From: Fimbriimonadaceae bacterium
Lineage (GTDB): Bacteria > Armatimonadota > Fimbriimonadia > Fimbriimonadales > Fimbriimonadaceae
Assembly: GCA_025451715.1 (NCBI GenBank)
Contig: JANWJY010000022.1
Location: forward strand, 1 to 15,581
DNA length: 15,581 nucleotides
Direction: 5' to 3'
Positions 1 through 7,040 of this stretch are shown one piece after another; position 1 is the first letter of the stretch; every line of letters begins with the position of its first letter. The notes under the pieces are model-generated. The model saw only the letters and a list, made by a program, of their open reading frames with translations, had not been told where the DNA came from and ran no database searches. The position numbers were made by a program, and so were the translations under genes.

Positions 1-720
1 ACAAAGGGGAACATCCTTGCGACGATCGCGCAGACTTCCGCGAACACGGCTGGCGAGACACTCACTTTCAACGGCGCGATGTTCAACAACGTCGCCTACG
101 ATCTCTCGGTGCCAGTGGGCGCGACGCAGTCCGACCTCGTCAACCTCATCAACAACGATACAAAGCTGAAGGACCTTGTCGTCGCCTCGATCGACGGCTC
201 AGGGTTCCTCAAGCTCGAGAGCAAGAAGTGGGGCACGAACGGGAACTTCACTGTGGCGTCAAACTTGACCGAAGCCACGGACAACTCCGGAATCGGTACG
301 GTCGGGGGTGTTGCGACAGTCGGCCTTGACATCGGTGGCACGATCAACGGCATGACCGCTACGGGCATCGGCCAGTTTCTGACGGGCGGTACCGGCACGG
401 ACGTCGAAGGGCTGCAGGCCCAGTACACAGGATTGACCACCGGCGTTATCGGAACGATCAACTTCCAAAAAGGAGTCGCGGCCGAGTTGAGTATCAGCCT
501 CAACGCGTTCACAGACACCGTGAACGGAATGCTCGTCACGACGGACAAGACGCTGCAGTCGCAGATCGACGACATTGAGGAAAGGATGACGAGCTTCCAA
601 GAGAGGCTCGACCTTAGGCAGGCATTCCTCAAGCAGAAGTTCCTCGCAATGGAGCGCGCCGTCTCCGCGCTGCAAAGCCAGCAGGCGCAGCTCGGTGCGA
701 TCATGAGCCAGAGCCAGTAG
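1..720 (+). CDS. fliD: Flagellar hook-associated protein 2 (filament cap FliD), C-terminal part, 5' truncated by window edge
   Basis: The frame is open from base 1 to the TAG at 718-720, so at least 239 residues of the C-terminal part are present and the N-terminus lies outside the window. FliD caps the growing flagellar filament and helps flagellin fold at the tip, outside the cell. Visible hallmarks are the FliD_C-type segment with VGLDIGGTINGMTATGIGQF, a GTGTDVEGL turn and GVIGTINFQKGVAAEL. A long C-terminal amphipathic helix follows (KTLQSQIDDIEERMTSFQER...FLAMERAVSALQSQQAQL), which is the coiled-coil D0 region with the usual 'Lxx(K/R)F..ME.A...L.sQ' ending. It converges on the ABC permease gene with 4 bp between stops. 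Family assignment rests on recalled motifs; no other flagellar gene is visible here. Confidence 0.9.
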   Translation, partial: TKGNILATIAQTSANTAGETLTFNGAMFNNVAYDLSVPVGATQSDLVNLINNDTKLKDLVVASIDGSGFLKLESKKWGTNGNFTVASNLTEATDNSGIGTVGGVATVGLDIGGTINGMTATGIGQFLTGGTGTDVEGLQAQYTGLTTGVIGTINFQKGVAAELSISLNAFTDTVNGMLVTTDKTLQSQIDDIEERMTSFQERLDLRQAFLKQKFLAMERAVSALQSQQAQLGAIMSQSQ

Positions 721-724
721 CCGA

Positions 725-1912
725 CTAGACCCTGGTCAGTATCTGTTCCCGGCTAAACAGCCATACCGCTACGCGCAACATCACGAGCCCGGGCACGAGG
801 CTCACCCCCGCGGTAATGAGGAAGGGCACGATCTCCAAGTTGCTCAGCAGCGCCTCTTTGATCGCAACTGCAGAGTTCAAGATCGGCGTGAACCGCACCC
901 ACATCTCCTTCTGCGCCCCCGTAAAACCGATGAACTGCGAGAATATGGCTGGCATCAGCACCACAAAGCTGACCAATGTCAGATACGTCTGCGCCTCCCT
1001 CACGTTCTTTGCGTACGCGCTCACCGCGAGCAAGAGGCTCGCGAACAACACGACGAGCGGTATTAGTATCCCAAGTAGCTCGACGATAGACAGGAATGAA
1101 ACGTGCAGGCCGGTTGGGAACATCGCCTTTGTTATGTCCAGCTTGATCAGACCGATGACCATCACGCCAACGAGCGTCGTAAGGCTGCTCGTCAGACAAA
1201 TCACCGACAGCGCAAAGAACTTTCCAAGCGCGACGTGGCTGCGTTTTATTGGAGCGATGAGAAGGGTTTCCATGGTCCCGCGCTCCTTTTCTCCCGCCAC
1301 CAAGTCGGAAACAGTGCTGAATCCGCCATAGAACGCCCACAGCACGATCAAGTATGGGATGAGCCCGATGATCATCGAGCCGCCGATTCCTTCTGCCTTC
1401 TGCTCGTCCTTTTGCACAAACTCGATCGGCTCGGCAAGCTTCTCTGGGATCCTATGTTCTGCGAGGACAGCTTTGACTGACTCCTTGTTCATCTCCGCTA
1501 CGAGACCGCGCACGACCGACATCGCTATCGAGGAGAGCGGCTCGGTCGAGTCGTAGTAAGCGGTCACAGTCGCGTCTCCGCGTGCGAGCGAGTCGGTGAA
1601 GTCGGGCCCGAACTCGACAACAGCACCGACCTTCGCGTCATCGCGCAGTTTCCGGCCCGCTGCAACACTTTCAACGAAGGTCAAATTGAGCGATTTGTTC
1701 TTTTGAAGTTCCTTGACCAGCGGGTTCGATTCATCTTTGACGACCGCAAGCTTTATGTCCGGCTTTTTCGAGACCTTCTCCTGAATGAACCCGAACAGGA
1801 AAATGAACATGATGATCATGAACACCGGTGCGACGAACGCGGCGTTTACGACTCGCTTGTCGCGCAGCATCTCGCGCGCCTCCTTCATGAAGATCAGGAA
1901 CGCCGGCCTCAC
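725..1912 (-). CDS. ABC-2 type transporter permease, NatB-like
   Basis: A 395-residue membrane subunit of an ABC exporter. It has one N-terminal transmembrane helix (about residues 23-43, FVAPVFMIIMFIFLFGFI), a large extracytoplasmic domain (about 45-175), then five more hydrophobic helices to the C-terminus. This is the NatB/ABC-2 topology. The GEKERGTMETLLIAPIKR segment after the second helix is the conserved coupling motif of NatB/YhaP-type permeases. The GTG start at 1912 overlaps the TGA of the ATPase gene in a GTGA junction, and AAGGTGA lies just upstream, so translation is probably coupled. B. subtilis NatAB extrudes Na+, but relatives export other substrates, so the substrate here is unknown. 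An internal ATG (residue 9) is a possible alternative start. Confidence 0.88.
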   Translation of the reverse strand: MRPAFLIFMKEAREMLRDKRVVNAAFVAPVFMIIMFIFLFGFIQEKVSKKPDIKLAVVKDESNPLVKELQKNKSLNLTFVESVAAGRKLRDDAKVGAVVEFGPDFTDSLARGDATVTAYYDSTEPLSSIAMSVVRGLVAEMNKESVKAVLAEHRIPEKLAEPIEFVQKDEQKAEGIGGSMIIGLIPYLIVLWAFYGGFSTVSDLVAGEKERGTMETLLIAPIKRSHVALGKFFALSVICLTSSLTTLVGVMVIGLIKLDITKAMFPTGLHVSFLSIVELLGILIPLVVLFASLLLAVSAYAKNVREAQTYLTLVSFVVLMPAIFSQFIGFTGAQKEMWVRFTPILNSAVAIKEALLSNLEIVPFLITAGVSLVPGLVMLRVAVWLFSREQILTRV

Positions 1913-2658
1913 GCGGTCACCTTTGCTTCATATCCAATGATCTTCAGGAATGCGGCCTCAAGACGCTTTTCGCTTGTATTGTCCAAGAGTGCTTGCAACG
2001 AGCCGTGGCCACAAATGCTCCCATCGTGGATGATCGCGATCTCGTCGCAGAGCCTTTCCGCCTCGCTCATCACGTGGGTGCTGAACACAACAGTACGACC
2101 GTGGTCGCGCTGCTCCTCGATGAACTCCATAATCGTCTGAGAAGTCACAACGTCCAGTCCTGCCGTCGGCTCGTCGAAGAAGAGCACGGGAGGGTCATGC
2201 AGGATTGCGCGCGCGATCGACACCCGCTGCTTCTGCCCAGTCGAAAGCTTGTCGCACAACCTGTCCTTGAACTCGTAAAGCTGAAGCTTCTCCGTCACGA
2301 ACGCCAGCCGTTCCTTTAGTAATGCGCCGCTGAGCCCGTAAAGCGATCCGAAGTACGCAAGCATCTCGGTCGCGGAAAGCCGCCCATATAAGGCTGTGGA
2401 GTTCGAGAGGAATCCGATGCTGGCCCTGACCTTCTCCGAGTCAGTCACGACGTCGAACCCGTTGACCGATGCGGAGCCGTGTGTCGGTTGGATCACCGTC
2501 GAGAGCATCCGCAGCAGAGTCGTCTTGCCAGCGCCGTTAACTCCCAGGATCCCGAAGATGCTCCCCGGCCGCGCCTCGATGCTCACGCGTTCAACAGCAT
2601 GAACCTCCCCTCGCTTCTGGTCGTAAAACGTCTTTGAAATCTCGCGGGTCTGGACCAC
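1909..2658 (-). CDS. ABC transporter ATP-binding protein, NatA-like
   Basis: A 249-residue cytoplasmic ATPase that should power the adjacent NatB-like permease. Walker A is GVNGAGKT (residues 39-46), the signature is LSTGQ (138-142), Walker B is VLFFDEP with catalytic Glu163, the D-loop is AGLD and the H-loop His is 195. At the Q-loop position the sequence is FLSNSTALYGRL, lacking the usual Gln; this is common in NatA-type ATPases. The start is GTG at 2658. A stop codon lies immediately upstream in frame, and a TAGAAT box ends 5 nt before the GTG, so the mRNA is probably leaderless. It forms a two-gene operon with the permease by a 4-bp overlap. The transported substrate cannot be read from the sequence. 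Confidence 0.92.
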   Translation of the reverse strand: MVQTREISKTFYDQKRGEVHAVERVSIEARPGSIFGILGVNGAGKTTLLRMLSTVIQPTHGSASVNGFDVVTDSEKVRASIGFLSNSTALYGRLSATEMLAYFGSLYGLSGALLKERLAFVTEKLQLYEFKDRLCDKLSTGQKQRVSIARAILHDPPVLFFDEPTAGLDVVTSQTIMEFIEEQRDHGRTVVFSTHVMSEAERLCDEIAIIHDGSICGHGSLQALLDNTSEKRLEAAFLKIIGYEAKVTA

Positions 2659-2663
2659 GGCCC

Positions 2664-2669
2664 ATTCTA
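2664..2669 (-). promoter_or_regulatory. Putative -10 box (TAGAAT) for the NatA-like gene, leaderless arrangement
   Basis: Minus-strand TAGAAT is followed by GGGCC and the GTG start codon. The 5-nt spacing would place transcription initiation at or next to the start codon, and no Shine-Dalgarno sequence fits. A -35 box is not convincing. The 64-bp gap between the glycosidase stop and this gene otherwise shows nothing clear. Confidence 0.45.
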
Positions 2670-2722
2670 CGCGGCACCAACAACTGGAGTGGCACCGATG
2701 GCAACACCGCGGGCCCTCCGGA

Positions 2723-5700
2723 TTACAGCGGCAAACTTCCTGATCCGAGAATGGAGCTACCGAGTGACACGGTCATCGCCGTCCCCTCCTGCATAACGAG
2801 CGGCTCGGAGAACTTCAGCACGACCAAGCCGTCGCGCCTCGAGACCACAGCGCCGACTTGTCCTGGGATCGCTAGTCCCAGCGACGTCGGCTTTGTGCCG
2901 GGAGCGGGCCTGACCGAGAACTCGTTGAGCACAACCTTTCCGAACTTCACGTCGAGAGTGCAGTTCTGCGTTCCGTCTTCGATCTTCTGCGAATACGTGC
3001 CCCATCCCTCCGCCGCGGTGAACGCTACGCGGGAGTCTTCGGGCTTGAATCGAGGGTCGAACGACATCTCGCCCTTCGGCCCGTGATAGTTGAATCCCGC
3101 GAGCGCAGTGTAAACGCCCCACGAAGCCAGCGCACGCGCATAGTGGTCGCTGCACTCCACCTCGTTGTACGGGTTTCTTTTCGCAGGATGGTAGCGATCG
3201 TGCACCGCTCGGCAGATCGCCAGACCCTCCTCGACCATCCCCTCCCAAACCATGTGCCCCGCGACTTGGTACTCGATCCCCGTCCACACTTCGTCGCGGT
3301 AACGCACGGGCTCGTTCGGCCGCTCACCCTTTGGCCACGTGCAGATGAACAGCCCCGCCTCGCCGGGGACCGCGAACGGCCGCTCCGGCTTCCACCGCGC
3401 GTTCTGCGGCGCGATGTCCGGCGCCCAGTCGTACTTCCACACCGACTCGAGCGCCTTTCTGACGTTCTCCTTCGGATACAGATGTCCGAGGCCGACATGG
3501 TGCGCCCAGCCTTGCCCGAACATCTGGTCCGCGAGGCACCCCGGGCCGTACTGGTATTCCGGATGCTTGTCGGCGTCGACTTTCTGGATGAAGTACTCGC
3601 CGTTCCACAGTTGCTCCATCGTCGCCTTGCTCCCTTTTTCGAAGATCGCGCGACACTGCGTTGCAAACTCCGTGTCGCCCATCTCAGTCGCCATCTTCTC
3701 GCTGGCGAGCAGCGCTGCGAGGTAGAGAGCGCCGACGAAAGTGTTCGGCCCCTCGAAGTTGATGTCGTACGTGTTGTGCTGGCTGTCCTCGATCAGTCCG
3801 TTCGCGTCTGGGTCGTGCGAGATCGAGCACTGCATCGCCTTCTTGATACGCGGCCAGTTGCGCTTGAGGAACTCGTCGTTCGCGGAGATCGTGTGCTCGC
3901 GGTACGCCTTCAGCACCGTCCCGCACTGTCCGTCGGCGGCGTAGGCGTTGTCGCTGCGGAACCCGACGAGGCCCGTGTCCTCGTGGAACCCCTCACCGAA
4001 GTCCTGTCGCTCCCTCACGTTCCGCTCGAGCTCCGGGAAGAGCCGCGCCATCGCGTGCTCGTAGTTCCAAACGTGCGTGCACGTCCCCGCGCAGCACACC
4101 ACGCCCTCCCACGCCCAGAACCTGCCGTTGCCCCACCACTCCGTCGTGCCCGTCGCGAGGTTCCCGACCGTCGCCATGAGCCGGTCGAGCAGCCAGTAGG
4201 GAAGCGTCGAGTCGTAGTACGTCTTCACCCACTTCTTTGTGTCTGTGCTGAGCCGCTCGTAGTTCGCGTGCACATACCGCACGACTTCCTCGGCGTCCTT
4301 GAACCAGTTTGCATACTGCCGCCCCTTCGGATGGTTGGGGAAGTGCCACGCGAGAACGGCAAGCACCGTCGTTGACTGGCCCGGCGCAAGCGTCTTCCAA
4401 TCGGTCCTCATTTGTCCGAAGTGCCGTTCATCCAGGCCGTAGCGCCCCTCCCCGATGGCGACGCCTTTCTCAAACAGGGCGAGCGCGAGCGTGCCGACCG
4501 CTCTGTTCGGGTCTCCGCGCCTTTCGTTGACCTCCTCCCGGCTGCGCACGGCGTCGCCCATCTCGATCTGATCGATGTTGATGTGCCCCCACCCGCCGGT
4601 CGCTGTGTCGACGATCACCAGTTGCGCTTGCTTGCCCTCGAACTCGCTCACGTCCCACGCCTCCCACAGCAGTCGCTCGTCGTTCAGTCCTGTCGCTGTC
4701 CTCACGACTTTGCCGTCGACGAGTAGATTCATGCACTCCAGCCCTGGGTGGTTGCCGCCCCCGATCTTGAAGTTGATGTACTTCCTTTCAATCGTAAACG
4801 CGGGTGAAGTCAGGGATCCCGTAGTCCCGTCCTTGTGCAAGTAAGTGTTCACCAGTCCGCGACCGACGAACCCACTCACTCGATTCTGATCAGGAAGCGT
4901 CCCTCTTGCCGGTCCGGTACCAAAGGAGTCTCCCGTCGCTGTCCACCCTCCGTATGTGCCGCCCTCAAAGTCCGCAATCACCACTGTGTTCCGGGGATGC
5001 ACGACGTCGGGTCCAAACTCGTCGCCGGCACGATCGCACGTGTGTACGACAGATGTCAGCGTCTCTTCCATCGTGAGGCGAGTCTCTCGCATTCGGCCCT
5101 TTGCGTCCGTGGTCGGTTGCACAGGGACCGGGTTCTCAATGCCCGCGTTAAGATAGAAACGGACTTCTCGGTCCGAAGTGTTCTCAATGCGATACTCCAG
5201 CATCGTCATCGGAAGAGCAGAGTCTTTGGCGAGTAGGGGAACGAACGGAGAGTAAGCGGTCAGCACTGTCTTCAGGGGGCAATGCTGGTGGCTGTAAGTG
5301 ACGTCTGCAAGCGGGTACTTTCCAGTGAACGTCACGTCGGGGAATCCAGTCTTGCTGAGGTTCCACTCCTGTGGCGGGCCATCGCGCTCGACCAAGAGTG
5401 CAAAAGCGTATTCGACCGGCTGCTTGATCTCACGCTTCGCGTAGTTCGTCGACCCGTAACTGGGGAACTCGTGCGTGTTGAAGATCTCCCAGTGCCCAAG
5501 CGTCCCGTCGCCACAGAGATACAACTGCCCAGATGCGATCCCGCCGCAAGGCATCCCGATCGACTCCAACTCCGCTCCCGACCAGACCTCCTTCACGCCC
5601 CGCTCGAAAAGCGACTTCTTCCAAGCAGCGGGCAGGTTCTTGTCGACTGGGATGAAGTGGTCTTGAACGATCATGGATCCGTCCTCGAAGATCGCCAGGA

Positions 5701-5782
5701 TCTCGCGCGGGCCGACCGTGACGGCCCCAACCCCCGCGATCTTCAGAAAAGTCCTGCGCGTTAAGTCCTTCTTGTCCTGCAC
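2723..5782 (-). CDS. Tat-exported GH116 beta-glycosidase (GBA2/DUF608-like) with inserted levanase-type beta-sandwich module
   Basis: A 1019-residue protein. The GTG at 5782 is preferred because GAGG lies 7 nt upstream and it places TRRTFLKIAG at residues 8-17 as a twin-arginine signal. An earlier TTG (5851) would overlap the divergent cupin gene. The N-terminal GBA2-like beta domain shows GMPCGGIASGQ (about 76-86). Residues 271-410 form an inserted module beginning DFEGGTYGGWTATGDSFG and ending GGWGHINIDQIE, resembling the beta-sandwich attached to many GH32 levanase-like proteins. The (alpha/alpha)6 catalytic domain carries the predicted nucleophile Glu559 (FWAWEGV) and acid/base Asp673 (NTYD), matching human GBA2 Glu527 and Asp677. 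A C-terminal beta-rich extension follows. It probably removes beta-linked glucose or a similar sugar from glycans or glycolipids outside the cytoplasm; the exact substrate is unknown. Confidence 0.88.
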   Translation of the reverse strand: MQDKKDLTRRTFLKIAGVGAVTVGPREILAIFEDGSMIVQDHFIPVDKNLPAAWKKSLFERGVKEVWSGAELESIGMPCGGIASGQLYLCGDGTLGHWEIFNTHEFPSYGSTNYAKREIKQPVEYAFALLVERDGPPQEWNLSKTGFPDVTFTGKYPLADVTYSHQHCPLKTVLTAYSPFVPLLAKDSALPMTMLEYRIENTSDREVRFYLNAGIENPVPVQPTTDAKGRMRETRLTMEETLTSVVHTCDRAGDEFGPDVVHPRNTVVIADFEGGTYGGWTATGDSFGTGPARGTLPDQNRVSGFVGRGLVNTYLHKDGTTGSLTSPAFTIERKYINFKIGGGNHPGLECMNLLVDGKVVRTATGLNDERLLWEAWDVSEFEGKQAQLVIVDTATGGWGHINIDQIEMGDAVRSREEVNERRGDPNRAVGTLALALFEKGVAIGEGRYGLDERHFGQMRTDWKTLAPGQSTTVLAVLAWHFPNHPKGRQYANWFKDAEEVVRYVHANYERLSTDTKKWVKTYYDSTLPYWLLDRLMATVGNLATGTTEWWGNGRFWAWEGVVCCAGTCTHVWNYEHAMARLFPELERNVRERQDFGEGFHEDTGLVGFRSDNAYAADGQCGTVLKAYREHTISANDEFLKRNWPRIKKAMQCSISHDPDANGLIEDSQHNTYDINFEGPNTFVGALYLAALLASEKMATEMGDTEFATQCRAIFEKGSKATMEQLWNGEYFIQKVDADKHPEYQYGPGCLADQMFGQGWAHHVGLGHLYPKENVRKALESVWKYDWAPDIAPQNARWKPERPFAVPGEAGLFICTWPKGERPNEPVRYRDEVWTGIEYQVAGHMVWEGMVEEGLAICRAVHDRYHPAKRNPYNEVECSDHYARALASWGVYTALAGFNYHGPKGEMSFDPRFKPEDSRVAFTAAEGWGTYSQKIEDGTQNCTLDVKFGKVVLNEFSVRPAPGTKPTSLGLAIPGQVGAVVSRRDGLVVLKFSEPLVMQEGTAMTVSLGSSILGSGSLPL

Positions 5783-5789
5783 CTGCGAT

Positions 5790-5805
5790 CCTCGGCGCAA
5801 GTCTA
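5790..5805 (-). promoter_or_regulatory. Putative -10 box and ribosome binding site for the GH116 gene
   Basis: On the minus strand TAGACT (5805-5800) precedes GAGG (5793-5790), which lies 7 nt before the GTG at 5782. This pair supports the GTG as the true start and implies a very short leader. The divergent cupin gene starts only 61 bp away, so the two promoters must overlap or abut. Confidence 0.4.
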
Positions 5806-5843
5806 ACCCAGCGAGCGCCGGATATCGTTCATCATTGATCCAA

Positions 5844-6206
5844 ATGACCAACTACAACATCCAGACCGAAGTCCTTCACCAGCACCACGAGACAATCGAC
5901 GTCGGCGAACTCCTCAAGAGCATCGACCACCCGTGGTGGAACCGCACCCTGACCCAGGTCAACGAAAGCGTCGTGCGCGTCGGCGCGTTCCAGGGCGAGT
6001 TCCACTGGCACAAGCACGATAACGACGACGAGTTCTTCTTCGTGCTCGAGGGCCGCTTCTTCATCGACCTCGAGGACAGGACCATCGAGCTCGGCCCGTG
6101 GCAAGGAACCACGATCGGCAAGGGCGTCGTGCACCGCCCGCGCTCGCCGGAAAGGTCTGTGGTGATGATGGTCGAGACCAGCTCGATCGTCCCGACCGGT
6201 GACTAA
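5844..6206 (+). CDS. Small single-domain cupin protein
   Basis: A 120-residue cytoplasmic protein with both cupin motifs. Motif 1 is HWHKHDNDDEFFFVLEG, giving metal ligands His56, His58 and Glu63. Motif 2 is GPWQGTTIGKGVVHRP with His97. All four usual metal-binding side chains are present, so a mononuclear metal site is expected. Cupins of this size include isomerases, dioxygenases and sugar-binding proteins, and the sequence does not decide between them. The start is ATG 5844; the upstream reading frame is only antisense to the glycosidase signal peptide. It is divergent from the GH116 gene (61 bp), so a shared regulatory region is possible. Its TAA overlaps the TAG of gluQ on the other strand. 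Confidence 0.85.
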   Translation: MTNYNIQTEVLHQHHETIDVGELLKSIDHPWWNRTLTQVNESVVRVGAFQGEFHWHKHDNDDEFFFVLEGRFFIDLEDRTIELGPWQGTTIGKGVVHRPRSPERSVVMMVETSSIVPTGD

Positions 6207-7030
6207 GCGCCCACCAGGCTCGTCATCTGCTCGAACACGTCGCTTGGCGTCATCCCGCTGTCGCGCATCGCGCGCAAAGTCGTCGCACCGTCGCGCTTCG
6301 AGAGCTTCTTGCCATCTTCGTCCCGCAACAAGGGATGGTGCGCATACTCAGGAACCGGCAACTCCAACAACGCCTGCAGCAACCGGTGCACGTGCGTCGA
6401 TTCGAACAGGTCTTCGCCGCGCGTCACGACCTCGACCTCTTGTAGCGCATCGTCCACGGTGACACACAGATGGTACGAAGCCGGCGTCTCCTTTCGAGCA
6501 AGCACGACGTCTCCGAACAGTTCCGGCTGCGCGGAATGCACGCCCTGGTGCTCGTCGTGCCACTCCAATTGCCCGGAGCGCTGCACCGCCTCTTCAACGT
6601 CCAGTCGCAGCGCGTACGGTTCGCCCCTCTCCATCCGTTCACTCCGTTCAGACGAAGACAAGGCGCGGCACGTGCCCGGATACAGCGGCCCGTCCGGACC
6701 GTGCGGCGCGATCGCCGAAGCCCGAATGTCCGCGCGCGTGCAGAAGCACGGATACAACAACCCTTCGCCCGACAAAAGCGAAAGAGCAGAGCGATAGTCT
6801 TCGAAGTGATCCGACTGAACCCGCACTGGCTCCTCCCACGAGAGACCGAGCCATGCCAGATCCTCAAATATCGCGGAAACGAACTCGGGCCGACAGCGCG
6901 TCTGGTCGATGTCCTCGATCCGCAACAAGAAACGACCGTCCTGCGATGCCTGTGACGAAAACCACGCCGAATACGCGTGGCCGATGTGCAACAGCCCGCT
7001 CGGGCTCGGGGCAAACCGCGTCGTCGGCAT
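6203..7030 (-). CDS. gluQ: Glutamyl-Q tRNA(Asp) synthetase
   Basis: A 275-residue class I synthetase-like enzyme that activates glutamate and attaches it to the queuosine base at position 34 of tRNA(Asp), in the cytoplasm. It resembles the catalytic half of GltX without the anticodon-binding domain, which explains the short length. Visible motifs are FAPSPSG, HIGH (15-18), and KLSKR (242-246, the KMSKS equivalent). The zinc site Cys95-x-Cys97...Tyr117...Cys121 matches the CxC-Y-C ligand set of E. coli GluQRS. The ATG at 7030 lies 10 bp after the stop of the exported STN-like gene, so the two are probably cotranscribed although no functional link is obvious. Presence of the gene implies that the organism makes or salvages queuosine. 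Confidence 0.94.
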   Translation of the reverse strand: MPTTRFAPSPSGLLHIGHAYSAWFSSQASQDGRFLLRIEDIDQTRCRPEFVSAIFEDLAWLGLSWEEPVRVQSDHFEDYRSALSLLSGEGLLYPCFCTRADIRASAIAPHGPDGPLYPGTCRALSSSERSERMERGEPYALRLDVEEAVQRSGQLEWHDEHQGVHSAQPELFGDVVLARKETPASYHLCVTVDDALQEVEVVTRGEDLFESTHVHRLLQALLELPVPEYAHHPLLRDEDGKKLSKRDGATTLRAMRDSGMTPSDVFEQMTSLVGA

Positions 7031-7040
7031 GGGACGGGGG

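Noticed and set aside
96..704. Minus-strand open frame opposite fliD
   Set aside because: Ser/Pro/Val-rich antisense translation; the plus strand matches FliD C-terminal features.
3083..4375. 430-residue plus-strand open frame opposite the GH116 gene
   Set aside because: Arg/Val/Leu-rich low-complexity translation typical of the antisense strand of a GC-rich gene; the minus strand has clear GH116 motifs and catalytic residues.
5783..5851. Extension of the GH116 gene to a TTG start at 5851
   Set aside because: It would overlap the divergent cupin start, adds a non-signal segment before the Tat motif, and the GTG at 5782 has a GAGG ribosome binding site 7 nt upstream.
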